25,108 nucleotides of DNA from Mesaphorura yosii (GCA_009869945.1 WIXG01000716.1:1-25108), one strand, 5' to 3'; numbered from the stretch's first letter, positions 9,646 to 21,110 are shown. Translations and numbers: made by a program. Notes: generated from the sequence alone by a model not told the origin.

Positions 9646-12600
9646 ATGGAAGCTGCTGATGGTTCAGGCGGAGATGAACGGGAGCAAGGCTACGATGAAC
9701 AGTGCGCACGAATTGAAGCCTGGCTAGATGAACATCCGGACTTCACCAGCGACTATTTTCTAAGGTTAGTACTTGATAAGCTTGCAAGGATGCATGAAAT
9801 TAAGCTATGCCAGAAAGGGAACAGTTTACTTGGAAACAAATATCTGAGAAAAATTGTATGGAAACAATCCTCTGGAAAAAAAATTGTTCCCGGACAATTG
9901 TTCCGTTTTGATTAATTGAAATACACCTGTTGATTTTTCAATCTTTAGAAAGGCGCCGCGGTCCATGATTGACGCATGGCTGATGTCACACTCTGTAAGC
10001 CAACCACCGCAGATTGCTGGAGCAGTGCCGGGCTCGGGCGTTGCCGCACTCATTTCGGCGACGGGGAACATTGCCGCGACTACCGTCATCCGGACTTCAC
10101 TTGATCAAGTAAGGCTTGGTGGGTTTTAGTGTTAGTGGTCACGGTGCAGTTGTAAAAGCAAAAGCTCCCTGCTCTTGATGAAAGGGCCCTTCGGGGAGAG
10201 CGAGCACGTCCGGATCCTCGACGCCTGTCCGCAAAATTTCTGCGCAAGAATTTGAACGTGGTGGACTGATGAAAATGGTGACAACAATTGACGGCACACA
10301 AACTTTCCTCACGCCAACTGTTCAAGTGACCGATACATCAGTTTCTTCGATGCAGAGAAAGTCACGAGAAGAGCTGCAGGTAAGAAACTGCATTTCTTCC
10401 ACTCTACCCATGAAAAAAGAACGAAGCGGAGAGACATGGCCTACTGGGTTTTACAATGGCGAGAATTTTATTTACAACACAAAAAACTAATTTTCACAGT
10501 CACTTGAAGAAAAGGAACTTTTATTCGAGCTTGCCAAAGACATCTGTGATGAATTGGACCCCAGACCGCTGGCCCATAAAATTCTACAGCACGTTGGCGT
10601 CCTCACGTCTGCGGATCGAGCATCGCTGTTTCTAGTGCAAGTTAGCACGCATACGCAAACTAAAGCCTAAAGCCTAGAATTTTGCATCACTTTCGCTGAT
10701 TTTCGTGCAGGGAAAGAAAGGTTCGCCCAACCGCTGTCTCGTTTCCACTCTCTTTGACGTGTCTTCGCAAAGCACTTTGGCGGACATGGAGACCAAAGAT
10801 GAAATTCGAGTTCCTCTCGGGCAAGGAATCGTCGGTTACGTGGCGCAGACGTTGGAGTCAGTCAACATACCGGATGCTTATCAAGTAAATTGATAATTGA
10901 CGGATCGATCGGGCGTACCGGTCGCCGGTGTGACCGGAGCCGGTGCTTGCTGCATTGCTTGCCACATTCTAATTTTGTCATCGTAAATGTCAATGTCACA
11001 GGACGAACGGTTTAACAGAGACGTCGACATCAAGACTGGCTACCGTACGCGCTCGCTCCTGAGCATGCCAATCAAGGACAAGCATGGTGACGTGCTTGGT
11101 GTAGCCCAAGTAAGAAGTTTAGTAATTAATCAATCACTTGTCCAATTTTCTGCACTTCATTACTACGATCGCTCTCTTGTATCTTGCATGGACGCAGGTA
11201 ATTAACAAACGGGACGGAGAAAGCTTCACGACGAAGGATGAGCGCGTCTTTTCCAATTACTTGCAATTCTGCGGAATTGGTCTGGGAAATGCGCAGCTCT
11301 ACCAGCAGAGCCGTCTCGAAGTAAAACGGACTCAGGTACGCGATCACTGCTGCCTTCATGCTACCGCTCTTCGATGAATTTCTGGTTTCTCTTTGCAGGT
11401 TTTGCTTGATTTGGCCAGAATGATATTCGAAGAGCAGAGTACAATCGGTAAATACGGAATACAAATATTTAACGAATATTTGTTTTTCTTTACTAATTGT
11501 TGAGTTTGCCGCGTTTGATTTGTAGAGCATATGGTGTACCGGATTCTGACGCATACTCTCTACATAATGCAGTGCCAACGCGCTCAGGTAATATAATAAT
11601 TAGTTCATAATTTTATCATCAAATTAAATGAGGATTCGTTATATTTCAGATTCTCCTACTTCATGAAGATTCCACCGGAACATTCTCTCGCGTGTTTGAC
11701 TTGGACGAAAGAGACTTGCAAGACGAGGAAGCCGATGCTCGCAGCAGTCCGTTTGAGGGTCGCTTTCCGATCAACGTCGGAATAACAGGCTACGTCGCGA
11801 CAACGGGAGAATCTTTGAACCTCACAAACGTGTACGAGGATCAACGATTCGATCCGAGCGTCGATTCAGGAACAGACTTCCGTCACAATGACATTCTTTG
11901 CATGCCGATAAGAAACTCGGACTTCCAAGTCATTGGAGTCATACAAGTAAGTCGTAGACTCGAGCCTTACTTGTATTAACCTAAGACTTTGCTCTCCGGT
12001 TTAATTATTAACTGCATTGTCCCTCCCGGCTCTCGACTAGCTTATAAACAAACTGGACACTCTTCCATTTTCAACGAGCGATGAGAACTTTCTGGAAGCC
12101 TTCGCAATATTCTTTGGAATGGGGCTACACAATTGCCGGTTAGAATTTATCTTCCAATACAATTATATATTCAATATATAATATAACATCTGTGCCAATC
12201 TTGGCCCTGTATTTCTTAGATGTTACGAAAAGGCGGTGATAGCGATGGCTAAGCAGAAGGTTACGCTTGAAGTACTCAGCTATCATGCCACAGCGCCAAT
12301 TGAGGAGGCAGAAGCATTGACGGTACGTACGCTTCAATCCACAAACTTCAAGGCATGGTCTTCAAGGTCGCTGGTGCTAGAGTATAATATTGATCAGTGC
12401 TCTAATTCTGGTTTGCTCTAGACTTCCTTGATTCCGTCATCTCAACACTTCCAACTTCACACTTTTGATTTTGATGATGAGCCACTGACAGATGAAGAAA
12501 CATGCAAAGTAAATATTTTCTCGTCACTGTCGTCACACGCATAAAATGGTAATGTGTTCATATTAATGAAGATTTGTTGGAATAACAGGCCTGCCTGCGC

Positions 12601-14265
12601 ATGTTTTTGGATTTGGATCTGGTCAAGAGATTTCACATTGAATACAATGTTCTTTGTCGATGGCTGCTCTCGGTGAAGAAAAATTATCGCAAGGTCATTT
12701 ATCATAACTTCCGGCATGCGTTCAACGTAGCCCAGACCATGTTTGCCATTTTGACGGTGAGAAAATATTGCATTACCCTTGGCCCTTAGCAATTTCACAA
12801 ATTACAGACCACAATTTTATCGTATTAACTTTTTGTACAGAAAACAAAATGGTGGAAGGTGCTCGGGGATATGGAATGCCTTGGGCTCTTGATCGCCTGC
12901 CTCTGCCACGATTTGGATCATCGTGGGACAAATAATTCATTTCAAATCAAGTATGATTACAAAGAAATGTCCTCAGAATCGAGCTCGTCTGTTAAACTTC
13001 TCTTTCTATTCCGAATTTAGAGCGTCGTCGCCTTTAGCCCAATTGTACTCGACAAGTACTTTGGAAAGACATCACTTGGATCAATGCCTTATGATATTAA
13101 ATAGCGAGGTACGCGATTAATCGATTAATTGCGCTGCCTCCTTGCACTTCATAACTCTTTATTAAAGGGAAATCAAATTCTCTCACACTTATCACCGGAT
13201 GAGTATTCCCGAGTGCTGAAAATACTTGAAGACGCAATTCTGGCGACGGATTTGGCTGTTTATTTCAGGTAATTGATTTGCAAACAGAAAGACAGCTCGA
13301 AGAAGTACGATTCACGATTGGCGTTTTTCATGATGACTTCTTCATCTTGGAGTGAATTCCCCTGAGAGTGTTCCTGAAAACACTGAAATGCGTTGGAGAG
13401 ATAATCCGGGAAGTTAGCGATAACTTCTCTGATTGCTTCTCTGACCTTTCCAGTATTTGACGGTGCCTTTCAGTCACGATGAATGAGATAAAAGTTTTCA
13501 ATCTGAAAATGTTACTCTGCCTGTAAAATTCTACGCATGCGCGGTGAAAGGGACAATTTAACGAGAATCTCCAAACCTGAACTGCTAGGAATCGAGGAGC
13601 ATTCATGTCACTAGTAGACTCCAATTCGTACAACTGGACACGTGACTCGGATCGAAATCTGCTGAGAGGAATGCTGATGACCACGTGTGACTTGGCGGCG
13701 ATTACAAAGCCGTGGGAAATGGAGCAAAGGGTAAATTAAACCTAAATCGTTAATCATGCATAGGAAATAGGAATTAGTAATTAACACACTTCACTACGGC
13801 AGATCGCCGAACTCGTCGCGAGTGAATTCTTTGAGCAAGGAGACATAGAAAGGGAGAAGCTTAACATGATTCCGATAGTAAGTTTGGAATATTCTCCACA
13901 AATCGTTTTTAATACAATTGAGACTCACTTTTTCCTCTGTGTTCAGGATATGATGAACAGAGAAAAGAAGGACCAATTACCCAGCATGCAGGTGGGATTC
14001 ATCGATTCCATCTGCTATCCCGTTTACGAGGTGAGGCAGTGAAACTGATTAAGGAGCACAGTCAGTGGTCTGTGCAATTAATTCAAACTAAATGCCAAAT
14101 GTACTTCTGACGCAGACATTCACAAGATTATCACCAAAGTTGTCGCCTCTTCTGGAAGGAGTCAAAACAAATCGCGCAAACTGGTTAAAGAAGATCGAAG
14201 AGCAAAATAGTCAAGACAAGCCAAATGAGCAGAGTGATGCTTCTAATTGTTCAAAACCTTCCTAA
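9646..14265 (+). CDS. Pde11: Dual-GAF cyclic nucleotide phosphodiesterase, PDE11-like
   Basis: Twenty-one exons, all with GT-AG introns, give 882 residues. They are 9646-9764, 9949-10108, 10185-10379, 10500-10640, 10711-10884, 11002-11109, 11198-11335, 11399-11447, 11526-11587, 11650-11946, 12041-12138, 12220-12322, 12422-12508, 12589-12756, 12841-12950, 13021-13108, 13168-13268, 13589-13730, 13803-13877, 13947-14030 and 14116-14265. GAF-A is at about 160-335 and GAF-B at about 362-525. Both keep the Y-x-D-x-R-F core that links to the cyclic nucleotide pocket. The catalytic domain (about 575-860) has HNFRHA (H616, H620), HDLDH (656-660), the metal aspartate in MTTCDL (D767) and the purine-clamp glutamine in SMQVGF (Q820), so it should hydrolyse cGMP and probably cAMP in the cytosol. 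It lacks a C-terminal CaaX box, unlike PDE6, and its length suits PDE5 or PDE11. The frame stays open upstream of the ATG to the acceptor, so a longer N-terminus is possible. Confidence 0.94.
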
Positions 14266-14767
14266 TCTATAATGCTGTTGTGATTTGCCCGTGCCAAAAA
14301 GCTTCGTTCGTTCTCATTTCGATTGTGCTTGTGCTAATTGTCCACGTAGGATCTGTGAATCTGTGTACTTGAATGTGATTTAAATTCTTCAGTCATGACA
14401 GGCAGGAGCCGAGAAGCCGAAGCCTTCTGCTTTCAGGAATTAACAGAAAACAGTTCCGCATTAATTTTATACGTCTCAGATAGGAGATAATTTTGTCTCT
14501 ATTGACTTTTGTGATTTTGTTACTCTTGTCCTTGTCACAAATACCTCAGATATTTTACTATTTTTGTGAGCTTAGAGCTTTAGCTTAGCATGAAGACTGT
14601 ACATTACGTTACGTGAGATTTCATCGTCATTGCCAATAGGCGTAAATGAGTAAATGAAGGTTTTAAAATGATAGATTTACTTTTATTTCGTCATCATGAA
14701 TAGCAATGTATCAATTTTCACTAAGAATTTGGAAAGGAAATCAATGTCGTGCAGTCTCTTGAAGTTG
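14266..14767. other. Short convergent gap between Pde11 and Nup153-like 3' ends
   Basis: The two genes end facing each other with 502 bp between stop codons, so their 3' UTRs share this space. No AATAAA was seen on the plus strand for Pde11; AGTAAA at 14649-14654 is the best variant. No coding potential was recognised. Confidence 0.6.
14682..14687 (-). terminator. Poly(A) signal of the Nup153-like gene
   Basis: The minus strand reads AATAAA, 81 nt beyond the stop codon of the nucleoporin gene. Confidence 0.65.
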
Positions 14768-17700
14768 TTACTTCATTCGTCGAATCGCCTTTTTAATTTT
14801 GCGTTCCCCGGTTGGCTGTGCGCCCCTGAAAAAGCAAACACAAATATAAACATGGGATTCTACAAAACTGCAGTCGCATGACGCATCCCTTCTCTTATGA
14901 GACAATCTCTTGATGTGCTTACAAAGTAAAAAGTGCTGGAGTTCCTGTGCCTGGTTGGGGAAGTTGTGGCAATCCGAAAGCTGGCGGCTGCGCCACGCCG
15001 CCGAAATTATTTGCAGGTGCGTTGAACATTGGTGTCGGAGCCGGAGTTGCGCCAAAATTATTCGCAGTCGTACCAAACATTGGGGTCGGAGCTGCATTTG
15101 CATTTGCACCGAAAGATGGCCTAAAACAAGTCAGATCGTTAGTGCGCGTTCGTACAAACACCAAAGAGTTAACTTTAACCAAACTTACGTTGGAATTGTC
15201 GATGGTTGTCCAAACATAGCACTTGCAGGAATTGTAGGGATAGAGCTAAGTTGTGGCTTGAATCCGCCGTTTCCTGAACTCTGCTGTCCCGCATTCTGTT
15301 GTCCAAAAACAAAGAGACCGCCGTTTCCTGCAGTTGATGTCCCTGAGGGTTGCCCAAACTGAAAAGCTGCTGGAACCGAAGGCGGTGATGCAAACGCTGG
15401 TTGCGAGACGGTGGAAGGCGTAGAGGAGGCGGAGAAGCCGAGAGCCGGTGTAGGCTGTGATCCAAAGATCGATGACTGCGTGGTAGTTGTGCCAAACGAG
15501 GGCGAGGTCACGCTCGTTACTGCCGGTGCCAATGCTCCAAAGATCGAAGGAGTCGTGGTTTGTGGGGTGAAGGAGAAGTTGAATGGTTTTGTAGTAGGCA
15601 CAGTCACAGAGGAAGTTGGTGTACTGGTAGTTGTGGGCAGTAAAAACACAGGAGTTGGCGCTGGAGCCGAAGTTGTAGGAACTTGGGCTGGCGTTGGCTT
15701 CATAAATGCTGCTCCTCCGAATGAAGCTGAACCGCTGCTAGTGGGAGCGGTACTGCCACCATCAGGGCGATCTTCATTTTGTCTCTTTAACGCTTCGAGA
15801 AAACTGCCAGTCTTCATTTCCGATTGAGGTGGAGCGGCTGTTTCCGCCGTCGGCTTTGTTTTCAGTTTAGGTTCTCCTGGATTGAACAAGAAGGTTTCCG
15901 CCTTTCGTTTCTCACCAGGTGAAGCTTTCTCGCCCGACGTATTAAAATTGAATGTGGGAGCTGGAGTTGGAGTGGACGTTGCCGCCGGTGATGTAAACTG
16001 TGGAAATTGTGGTGCAGCCGGAGAGCTGACAGATGAAGTACTTGAAGGGATAGCTGTAGTTGCTGCAGTTGTGGTAGGAAGATTGATATTCGGACTCAGT
16101 GCACTTGCAGGGGAAGGTGCAGCGGTAGCAAAAGTAGGAGCAGCCGCAGTGGTTGGGGTTTGAGTCGGAGTCGAAAATGGTGTTGCCAACTGTGACACGA
16201 AAGGTTTGGGTGCTGGCTCTTTAACAACATTTTCATCTTTCAAACCGTAATAAGGTTCAAATGAGAAGTCCTTTTTGGTATTTCCAGCGTCTGCTTTGAC
16301 AGGAGTCGATTCATCAAGATTTGGCTTCACAGCATCACAGCCTGTACAAAACAAGCATAAGTTTGTGAATAATTCGAGTCGAGTGAAACTCAAAAATACG
16401 ACATTTATGTCTTACCTCTGCATTTTAACTGAGATACAGGGGTACTTTCGTCATTACAGATGTTACAGCGCCAGGTTTTTTCTTCCAAATTTGACGTTGC
16501 GGGTTTATCACTGGTAACTGTCGGTTTCGCGGGAGTCATACCGAATCTGAAGCCGGAGAGGGGTTGCACTTTGATCGACGCCGGCCCGAGCGCTTTCTCT
16601 TCATCCCCAGCAGACACTCCAAATGTACGTCCTTGAGTTTGAGTGGATGAATTTTGATTTGGATTCGGCTCCTTCTTTGCCTCCGGTTGGGGTTCTGTGC
16701 CGCCGCTTCCGGTAGTTGTTTTGGACGAGTCTGCTTGTGGTTGCGCCTGCGCGTTTTTACTCGCATCGGTAGAAACTTCACTCGTAAAAGTCGACGTCGC
16801 TGTCACATTAAACCCAAACTTAAAATCAGCCAGAACAGGTTTTTTCGCTTCGTCCGTGCTCTTCCCTCCGACTCCAAACTTGAAATTAGTCATTTCTGTT
16901 TTGCTTGCGGTATTGCCAGCCGCTGGAGCGCCGAACCCAAATTTGAAGTCCGCCAATGGTTTCTTCACCTCGTTGCTGTTTGCCGATGCTTGGCCATTTG
17001 CCTCACCTTTACTTCTTTTCGGATTACTTTCACCACAGCAGACACAACTTTCGTCAGTCATTTTGCAAACGACCATGCAAGTTGGGCATTCCCACCTAAA
17101 GCATTGAAGAGTTAATATCAATTATCTGAATGAATTGATTATGCGATCATGTTTATAATCTTACGTCGTCGCTTCCGGGACCTCCGCCTCAGTTTTATTT
17201 GGATTCTTTTCTCCACAACAAACGCAACTATGAACTTTCGCCAAGTTATACACCATACAGCTTGGGCATTCCCATCTGGTCACGTCAAGTAATCATTAGG
17301 GATGAGTTCCAATTAGTATTAGTATTAATTCAAATCTTAATCATCTTAGCCCAATAGTTTAATTTGTATCTTACTTTTCATCTTGGGCAACAGTGGCAGG
17401 TTTATCTTGGCTTCCGTTAACCTTTATCTCCTCCTTGCTTGTCACAGGTGAATTTGAAGTTAAATCAGGTTTCGCAACAATTGCTGAAAGCTGACCCGAC
17501 AATGGCTTTGTTGAATCTACATTATCTGAAATCAGTAAAAGAAATGAATGGGCCGAAAGAATGGAAATACTAAATAGCTGCAAATACAACTACAATTAAG
17601 ACGACAAAACTGAAGCCACAACGCCACCAGTCACTTGCCTTTTTTGTAGAGTTTAAGTAAACTGGAAATATCTAGATTCTTCTTTTCCATATGTCTGACA

Positions 17701-18911
17701 CCTCGAGCGATGCCATCAAAGGACCAAGCCTCGGAAAACTCGAATTCAGTGTCATGTTCTGCTGATAACTCCAAAGTATGTCTAAATTGTGACCAGAAAT
17801 AGAAGCCCTCCTTTCAATCAAGCAATTTATCATCTAAAGCTTTACTGATGGTTGATGCAATTACCGATTTGTTTCGAAAGTATTATTCATTCTTGGCGCT
17901 TTGAGTGGAGGTAGGCTACTCTGCGGGCTGATTTCTAATGGACTAATCCGTGTCGGAGGACCACTTCCAGGTTGACCGGGTTCCTTCCGTTTTAAAGTTG
18001 ACATTTCAGGTCTCAGAGATTCTGAGTTGAGTCAAAGTAAATCAAATAGTTGAGAACTGACCAAATATCAAATAATCAAAGATCAAGAACTTACTAATAC
18101 TGTCCATAGCCACCTTCTCTTTATTAACAATAGGGGTTTCCACAGTTCGTAAAGTTTTTACAATCCTCTGCGCTGTGGATGTCAATTCTGGTTCCCCCGA
18201 TACATTCTGTAGTCAAACAACAAAATAACCAATCGATAAATTTTAAGGTTCAAGGTCGAATTAACAAAAAGTAGTTAAGTAATTAAAAGTAATGCGTTTG
18301 TGACTGTGACTATGCACATCGACAACCGGGGATACCACATCGGGAGGACATGGATAGGCCAATGACGGTATTGACGCATATAAACCGAAGAAATTACCTC
18401 AGAAACTTTTTTAGTTCCAAGCATAAGTGATTTTCCGCCACTTCCTCCAATGGTACTCGTATTACCAAAATATCTGTTTGAAATGTATGTTCTGTCCAAT
18501 GAGCCCAAACAGTTTGGCCTGGAGTACATCGAACTTCGATGGGCCCGCAAGGAAGACTGGCATAGATACAAATATTAACAATTAACATGCATATAACTCT
18601 TTGTTTTTTCTTCCGCTGGTTCTTACCGTTCTAACTGGTCCAAATGATGAAGATGTGTTTGCCCAGCCGTTAGACAGCGAGTGTGACAAATTCAACGAAT
18701 TGTTGTTACTTGTGTCGGGGGAGTCCAAATTTCGCATTTCACTACCTGAAATAATTACAGGGAGCTAGGTTAATACTTGAGGTCGAGGAACCTTCCGTCT
18801 GGTGTCAAACTCACTGCGTCTCGAATCTCTCGAACGCTGGAGGAGTGCTGCCGCCAGCGCTGAACTTGACGTCGACGGCTGTGGCTCGGCAGATTTTCCA
18901 AATGAGTCCAT
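14768..18911 (-). CDS. Nup153: Nup153-like nuclear-basket nucleoporin (zinc fingers plus FG repeats)
   Basis: Twelve exons on the minus strand give 1045 residues. In gene order they are 18911-18815, 18745-18627, 18556-18398, 18206-18095, 18021-17865, 17781-17639, 17525-17375, 17275-17165, 17095-16416, 16341-15189, 15120-14923 and 14825-14768, and all phases agree. The start MDSFGKSAEPQ is at 18911. The N-terminal third is Ser/Asn-rich and holds STAQRIVKTL (about 135-144), like the conserved A-R-x-I-L-x-S-L segment of Nup153, and an FEFS patch. Three RanBP2-type zinc fingers (W-x-C-x2-C-x10/11-C-x2-C) lie at about 313-345, 350-380 and 555-585; such fingers bind Ran. Four F-K/R-F-G motifs sit between fingers 2 and 3. 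A Thr/Pro-rich FG region fills the C-terminal half, about 20 FG in all, which should bind importins at the nuclear basket. The end, RKIKKAIRRMK, resembles the basic tail I recall for animal Nup153. The protein is shorter than human Nup153 (about 1475 residues). Confidence 0.88.
17526..17638 (-). other. GC-AG intron in the Nup153-like gene
   Basis: The exon ends AAAAAAG and the intron opens GCAAGT rather than GT. The next exon needs phase 1 to read on. No nearby GT gives that phase without a stop, because the read-through reaches TGA within two codons. AG|GCAAGT is the known strong context of GC-AG introns. Confidence 0.8.
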
Positions 18912-19377
18912 GATTGCGATGCGATGGAGTATCACGCTCTATTTACAGCCCATTAAAGTTTTGACCAACCAGATTATGAAGTTAATATTGCCAAATGCAA
19001 CAAACTTGATAGAAGATAAAGATAAAAATTAATGTTCTCCACTCGTCACGTCACTGACTACGGACTGCAATTTTATAACTCAGCAGCTATGCGCACGAGG
19101 GAAAACGAAGCAGTTTTAATTTAGAAGGAGTCCGGCTTGGACTCAGCGTGCAAGGATAAGACCAGTCAAGGCCATCGCTGCATGCATTGTGCGCAGTTGA
19201 ATGCGGGCAAATTGTGTGCTCGTCTCGTAAGCCAACTTATACCGTCCTCTCAAGAACAAAGAACATTCATTCAGCGTCCGTGCAATCCAAGCCTATTTGA
19301 CAGAATTGGGATTAATTTTATTCTTCGAAGTGAAAACAACTAAACAACCGTAAAAATCAATAATGAATCAGGTAGGT
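18912..19377. other. Nup153-like promoter/5' region
   Basis: This gap lies between the nucleoporin start codon and the poly(A) signal of the next minus-strand gene. It should hold the nucleoporin promoter and 5' UTR. No TATA box was seen. A plus-strand frame at 19137-19343 has no recognisable motif and no splice partner. Confidence 0.5.
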
Positions 19378-19383
19378 TTTATT
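19378..19383 (-). terminator. Poly(A) signal of the first cluster gene
   Basis: The minus strand reads AATAAA, 37 nt beyond the stop codon at 19420-19422. Confidence 0.65.
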
Positions 19384-19419
19384 CTGTAAGTTTTGTGCCT
19401 TGTACGATAAATGCATCGT

Positions 19420-20233
19420 CTAATTAATTAAAGACAGCTTTAACATAAGGCTAAGGCATAAAATGGTTCCATGCGATTTTATCCCGGACGATAATTGAGG
19501 CGACGAGCTGGAAGAAGAGTTATTCGCAGATGAGCTGTTGAAAAAGTTCGAATTCAGCTCCGTCTTCGTTTCGACTGCTTCGTCAATTAAAGTGCTGATG
19601 GTCGTGAATCCTTCCGCTCCAGGACCTTCAGTAATTCCCTGCTCGGAATCTTAATTAGTGTGATAATATGTTAGACAAATTAACACTACGTAAATTAAGT
19701 GCTTGAGTGACGACTTGCCATCGCTCACGTCCATTTCAACGATTCTGCAGTGCTTCTGCAAGCAGTCGCCTTTGCCATCAGCCGCCGGTGTGGAGCAGCC
19801 AGTCCCGTTGAAATGCTGCGTCTCCTCACATATTTGAAAGTAGTCCAAGTAGGCAGTCGAAGAATTCTCTGCAGTGGACTTGATGCATTCAAGATACTCC
19901 AGGCACTGTCCAGCAATTGCGTACATTCCTTCTCCAGGACAATGATGGTTGTCTGAATCGATGCTCATGTACTGCAACTGAAAATTGTGACACAGTTGAG
20001 GACCGTCTCCAACTGAATTGAAGAATGTGTGACTTGTAGCTGCTTAATAGCATCTAACTGGCATGGCTTACCTTGGCACAACCTTCACCTTCGTAAGTCT
20101 TTAACTTCGATGCACCGCCGGCACTGTCACTGGCCGCGAAACAGTGCCTCAGGTTCGTGAACAGAATGAGCACAATCAGGAAACTCAACGCAGCAATGCT
20201 ACCGTACTTGTTAACGTCGAATCCGCGCCCCAT
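19420..20233 (-). CDS. Secreted, probably GPI-anchored CBM14-like cysteine-rich protein (cluster member A)
   Basis: My preferred model has exons 20233-20072, 19977-19719 and 19649-19420, giving 216 residues. Exon 1 encodes a clear signal peptide (core SIAALSFLIVLILF, cleavage likely after CFA). One CBM14-like domain follows, with eight cysteines spaced C-x14-C-x11-C-x5-C-x18-C-x10-C-x10-C-x4-C. The first is on exon 1 and the last near the end of exon 2. A Ser/Asn-rich linker with many N-x-S/T sites leads to a short hydrophobic end (ILCLSLMLKL) that may be a GPI-attachment signal. The second intron is ambiguous. A GC donor at 19718 with an acceptor at 19650 keeps phase 1 and the junction Asp of its paralogues. 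GT at 19728 with an acceptor at 19639 also keeps frame and gives 209 residues. Chitin binding is possible but unproven, as the core is very divergent. It is a tandem paralogue of the next two genes. Confidence 0.78.
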
Positions 20234-21017
20234 TGCGATATTTGTGGAAGAACCGAAATCAGCTCAGAATCGAATGTGGGTGCTGACGGACTGCTTCAGC
20301 AGGGGAAGTTCATTGCTACAAGACTTGGATGGAATCAACTACTCTATGTAGCAATTTTTCTATACGCGAAATGGCTAATTATCTGAGTTTACAAGTGACA
20401 GAATTGACTGCAATCTGGATACTGGCAAAAATAGTTGCGATACGTAGCCGGGTAAAAAAACAGCATCGAAGAAGAATTCCGCTTGAAGTCGTGAAGAAGA
20501 GGAGAGAACTTATGCGTTATCTGATAGATAAAAGGTACGCAATATTCGGAATGTATTGATAAAATTGCACACTGATTTGCGAATTTCGAATTCTTAAGTG
20601 CGTTGTACGCAGTAAAAAGTGAGTATGAAATACTCTTCATCACGTCGCCAGTCGTCTGCAGATGATTTCTTTTATCTTCTCATCATTTCTCAAATATGAG
20701 CACAGGTAAAAGGGAAAAGTGTTTGTGCGTGCACCGCAGCCGTAATCACCTTTGAATTCATATTTGATTAGTCTTTGTGTTTGCATTTGTATATGCGTTC
20801 GCGAATTTCTATTTTTGGACTGCTGCACTGCTGTGAGCCGGTTCTTCATTGTTGAAGCTTGTTATTAAACAGAGCCCAGCGGAAATATTGCATGTAAGTC
20901 ACGCAAATGGTAAATGCGTTACGCAGTGATTTTCCATTGAAGATTTTGCAATGACACGAAGAGTTGGCGACTGTGACTGCGACTGGCGAAAGAGATGAAA
21001 GTTGGACGGCTTGAACC
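20234..21017. other. Intergenic region between cluster members A and B
   Basis: It should hold the promoter of the minus-strand gene starting at 20233. The only candidate gene is the small plus-strand frame at 20329, listed separately. From about 20620 to 21010 nothing is recognised. Confidence 0.45.
20329..20559 (+). CDS. Small basic open reading frame, divergent from cluster member A (uncertain)
   Basis: This 76-residue frame starts 96 bp from the start codon of the oppositely oriented cluster gene. It has a hydrophobic stretch (ELTAIWILAKIVAI) followed by a strongly basic run (RVKKQHRRRIPLEVVKKRR), a layout unlike random shadow translation. A second ATG is at 20371. A plausible donor (AG|GTACGC at 20535) and acceptor (20611-20612) would remove 78 bp and change only the last residues. 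No family is recognised. It could be a short tail-less membrane peptide, the first exon of a decayed element or chance. Expression evidence would decide. Confidence 0.25.
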   Translation: MESTTLCSNFSIREMANYLSLQVTELTAIWILAKIVAIRSRVKKQHRRRIPLEVVKKRRELMRYLIDKRYAIFGMY

Positions 21018-21023
21018 TTTATT
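21018..21023 (-). terminator. Poly(A) signal of cluster member B
   Basis: The minus strand reads AATAAA, 88 nt beyond the stop codon at 21111-21113. Confidence 0.65.
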
Positions 21024-21110
21024 TAATTAACTTAATGCCTAATACAGAATACAAAATCAGAATCATTAATTTGCCGACGCCGACACTTGCATGTCTCGAC
21101 TTCGGCCGTC

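Noticed and set aside
15411..16163. Plus-strand frames of 138 and 93 residues rich in Val and Gly
   Set aside because: They are antisense shadows of the Thr/Pro/Ala-rich FG exon of the nucleoporin.
19137..19343. Plus-strand 68-residue frame with several cysteines
   Set aside because: The cysteines do not fit the cluster's spacing, there is no signal peptide, and it runs antisense in the promoter region of the nucleoporin.
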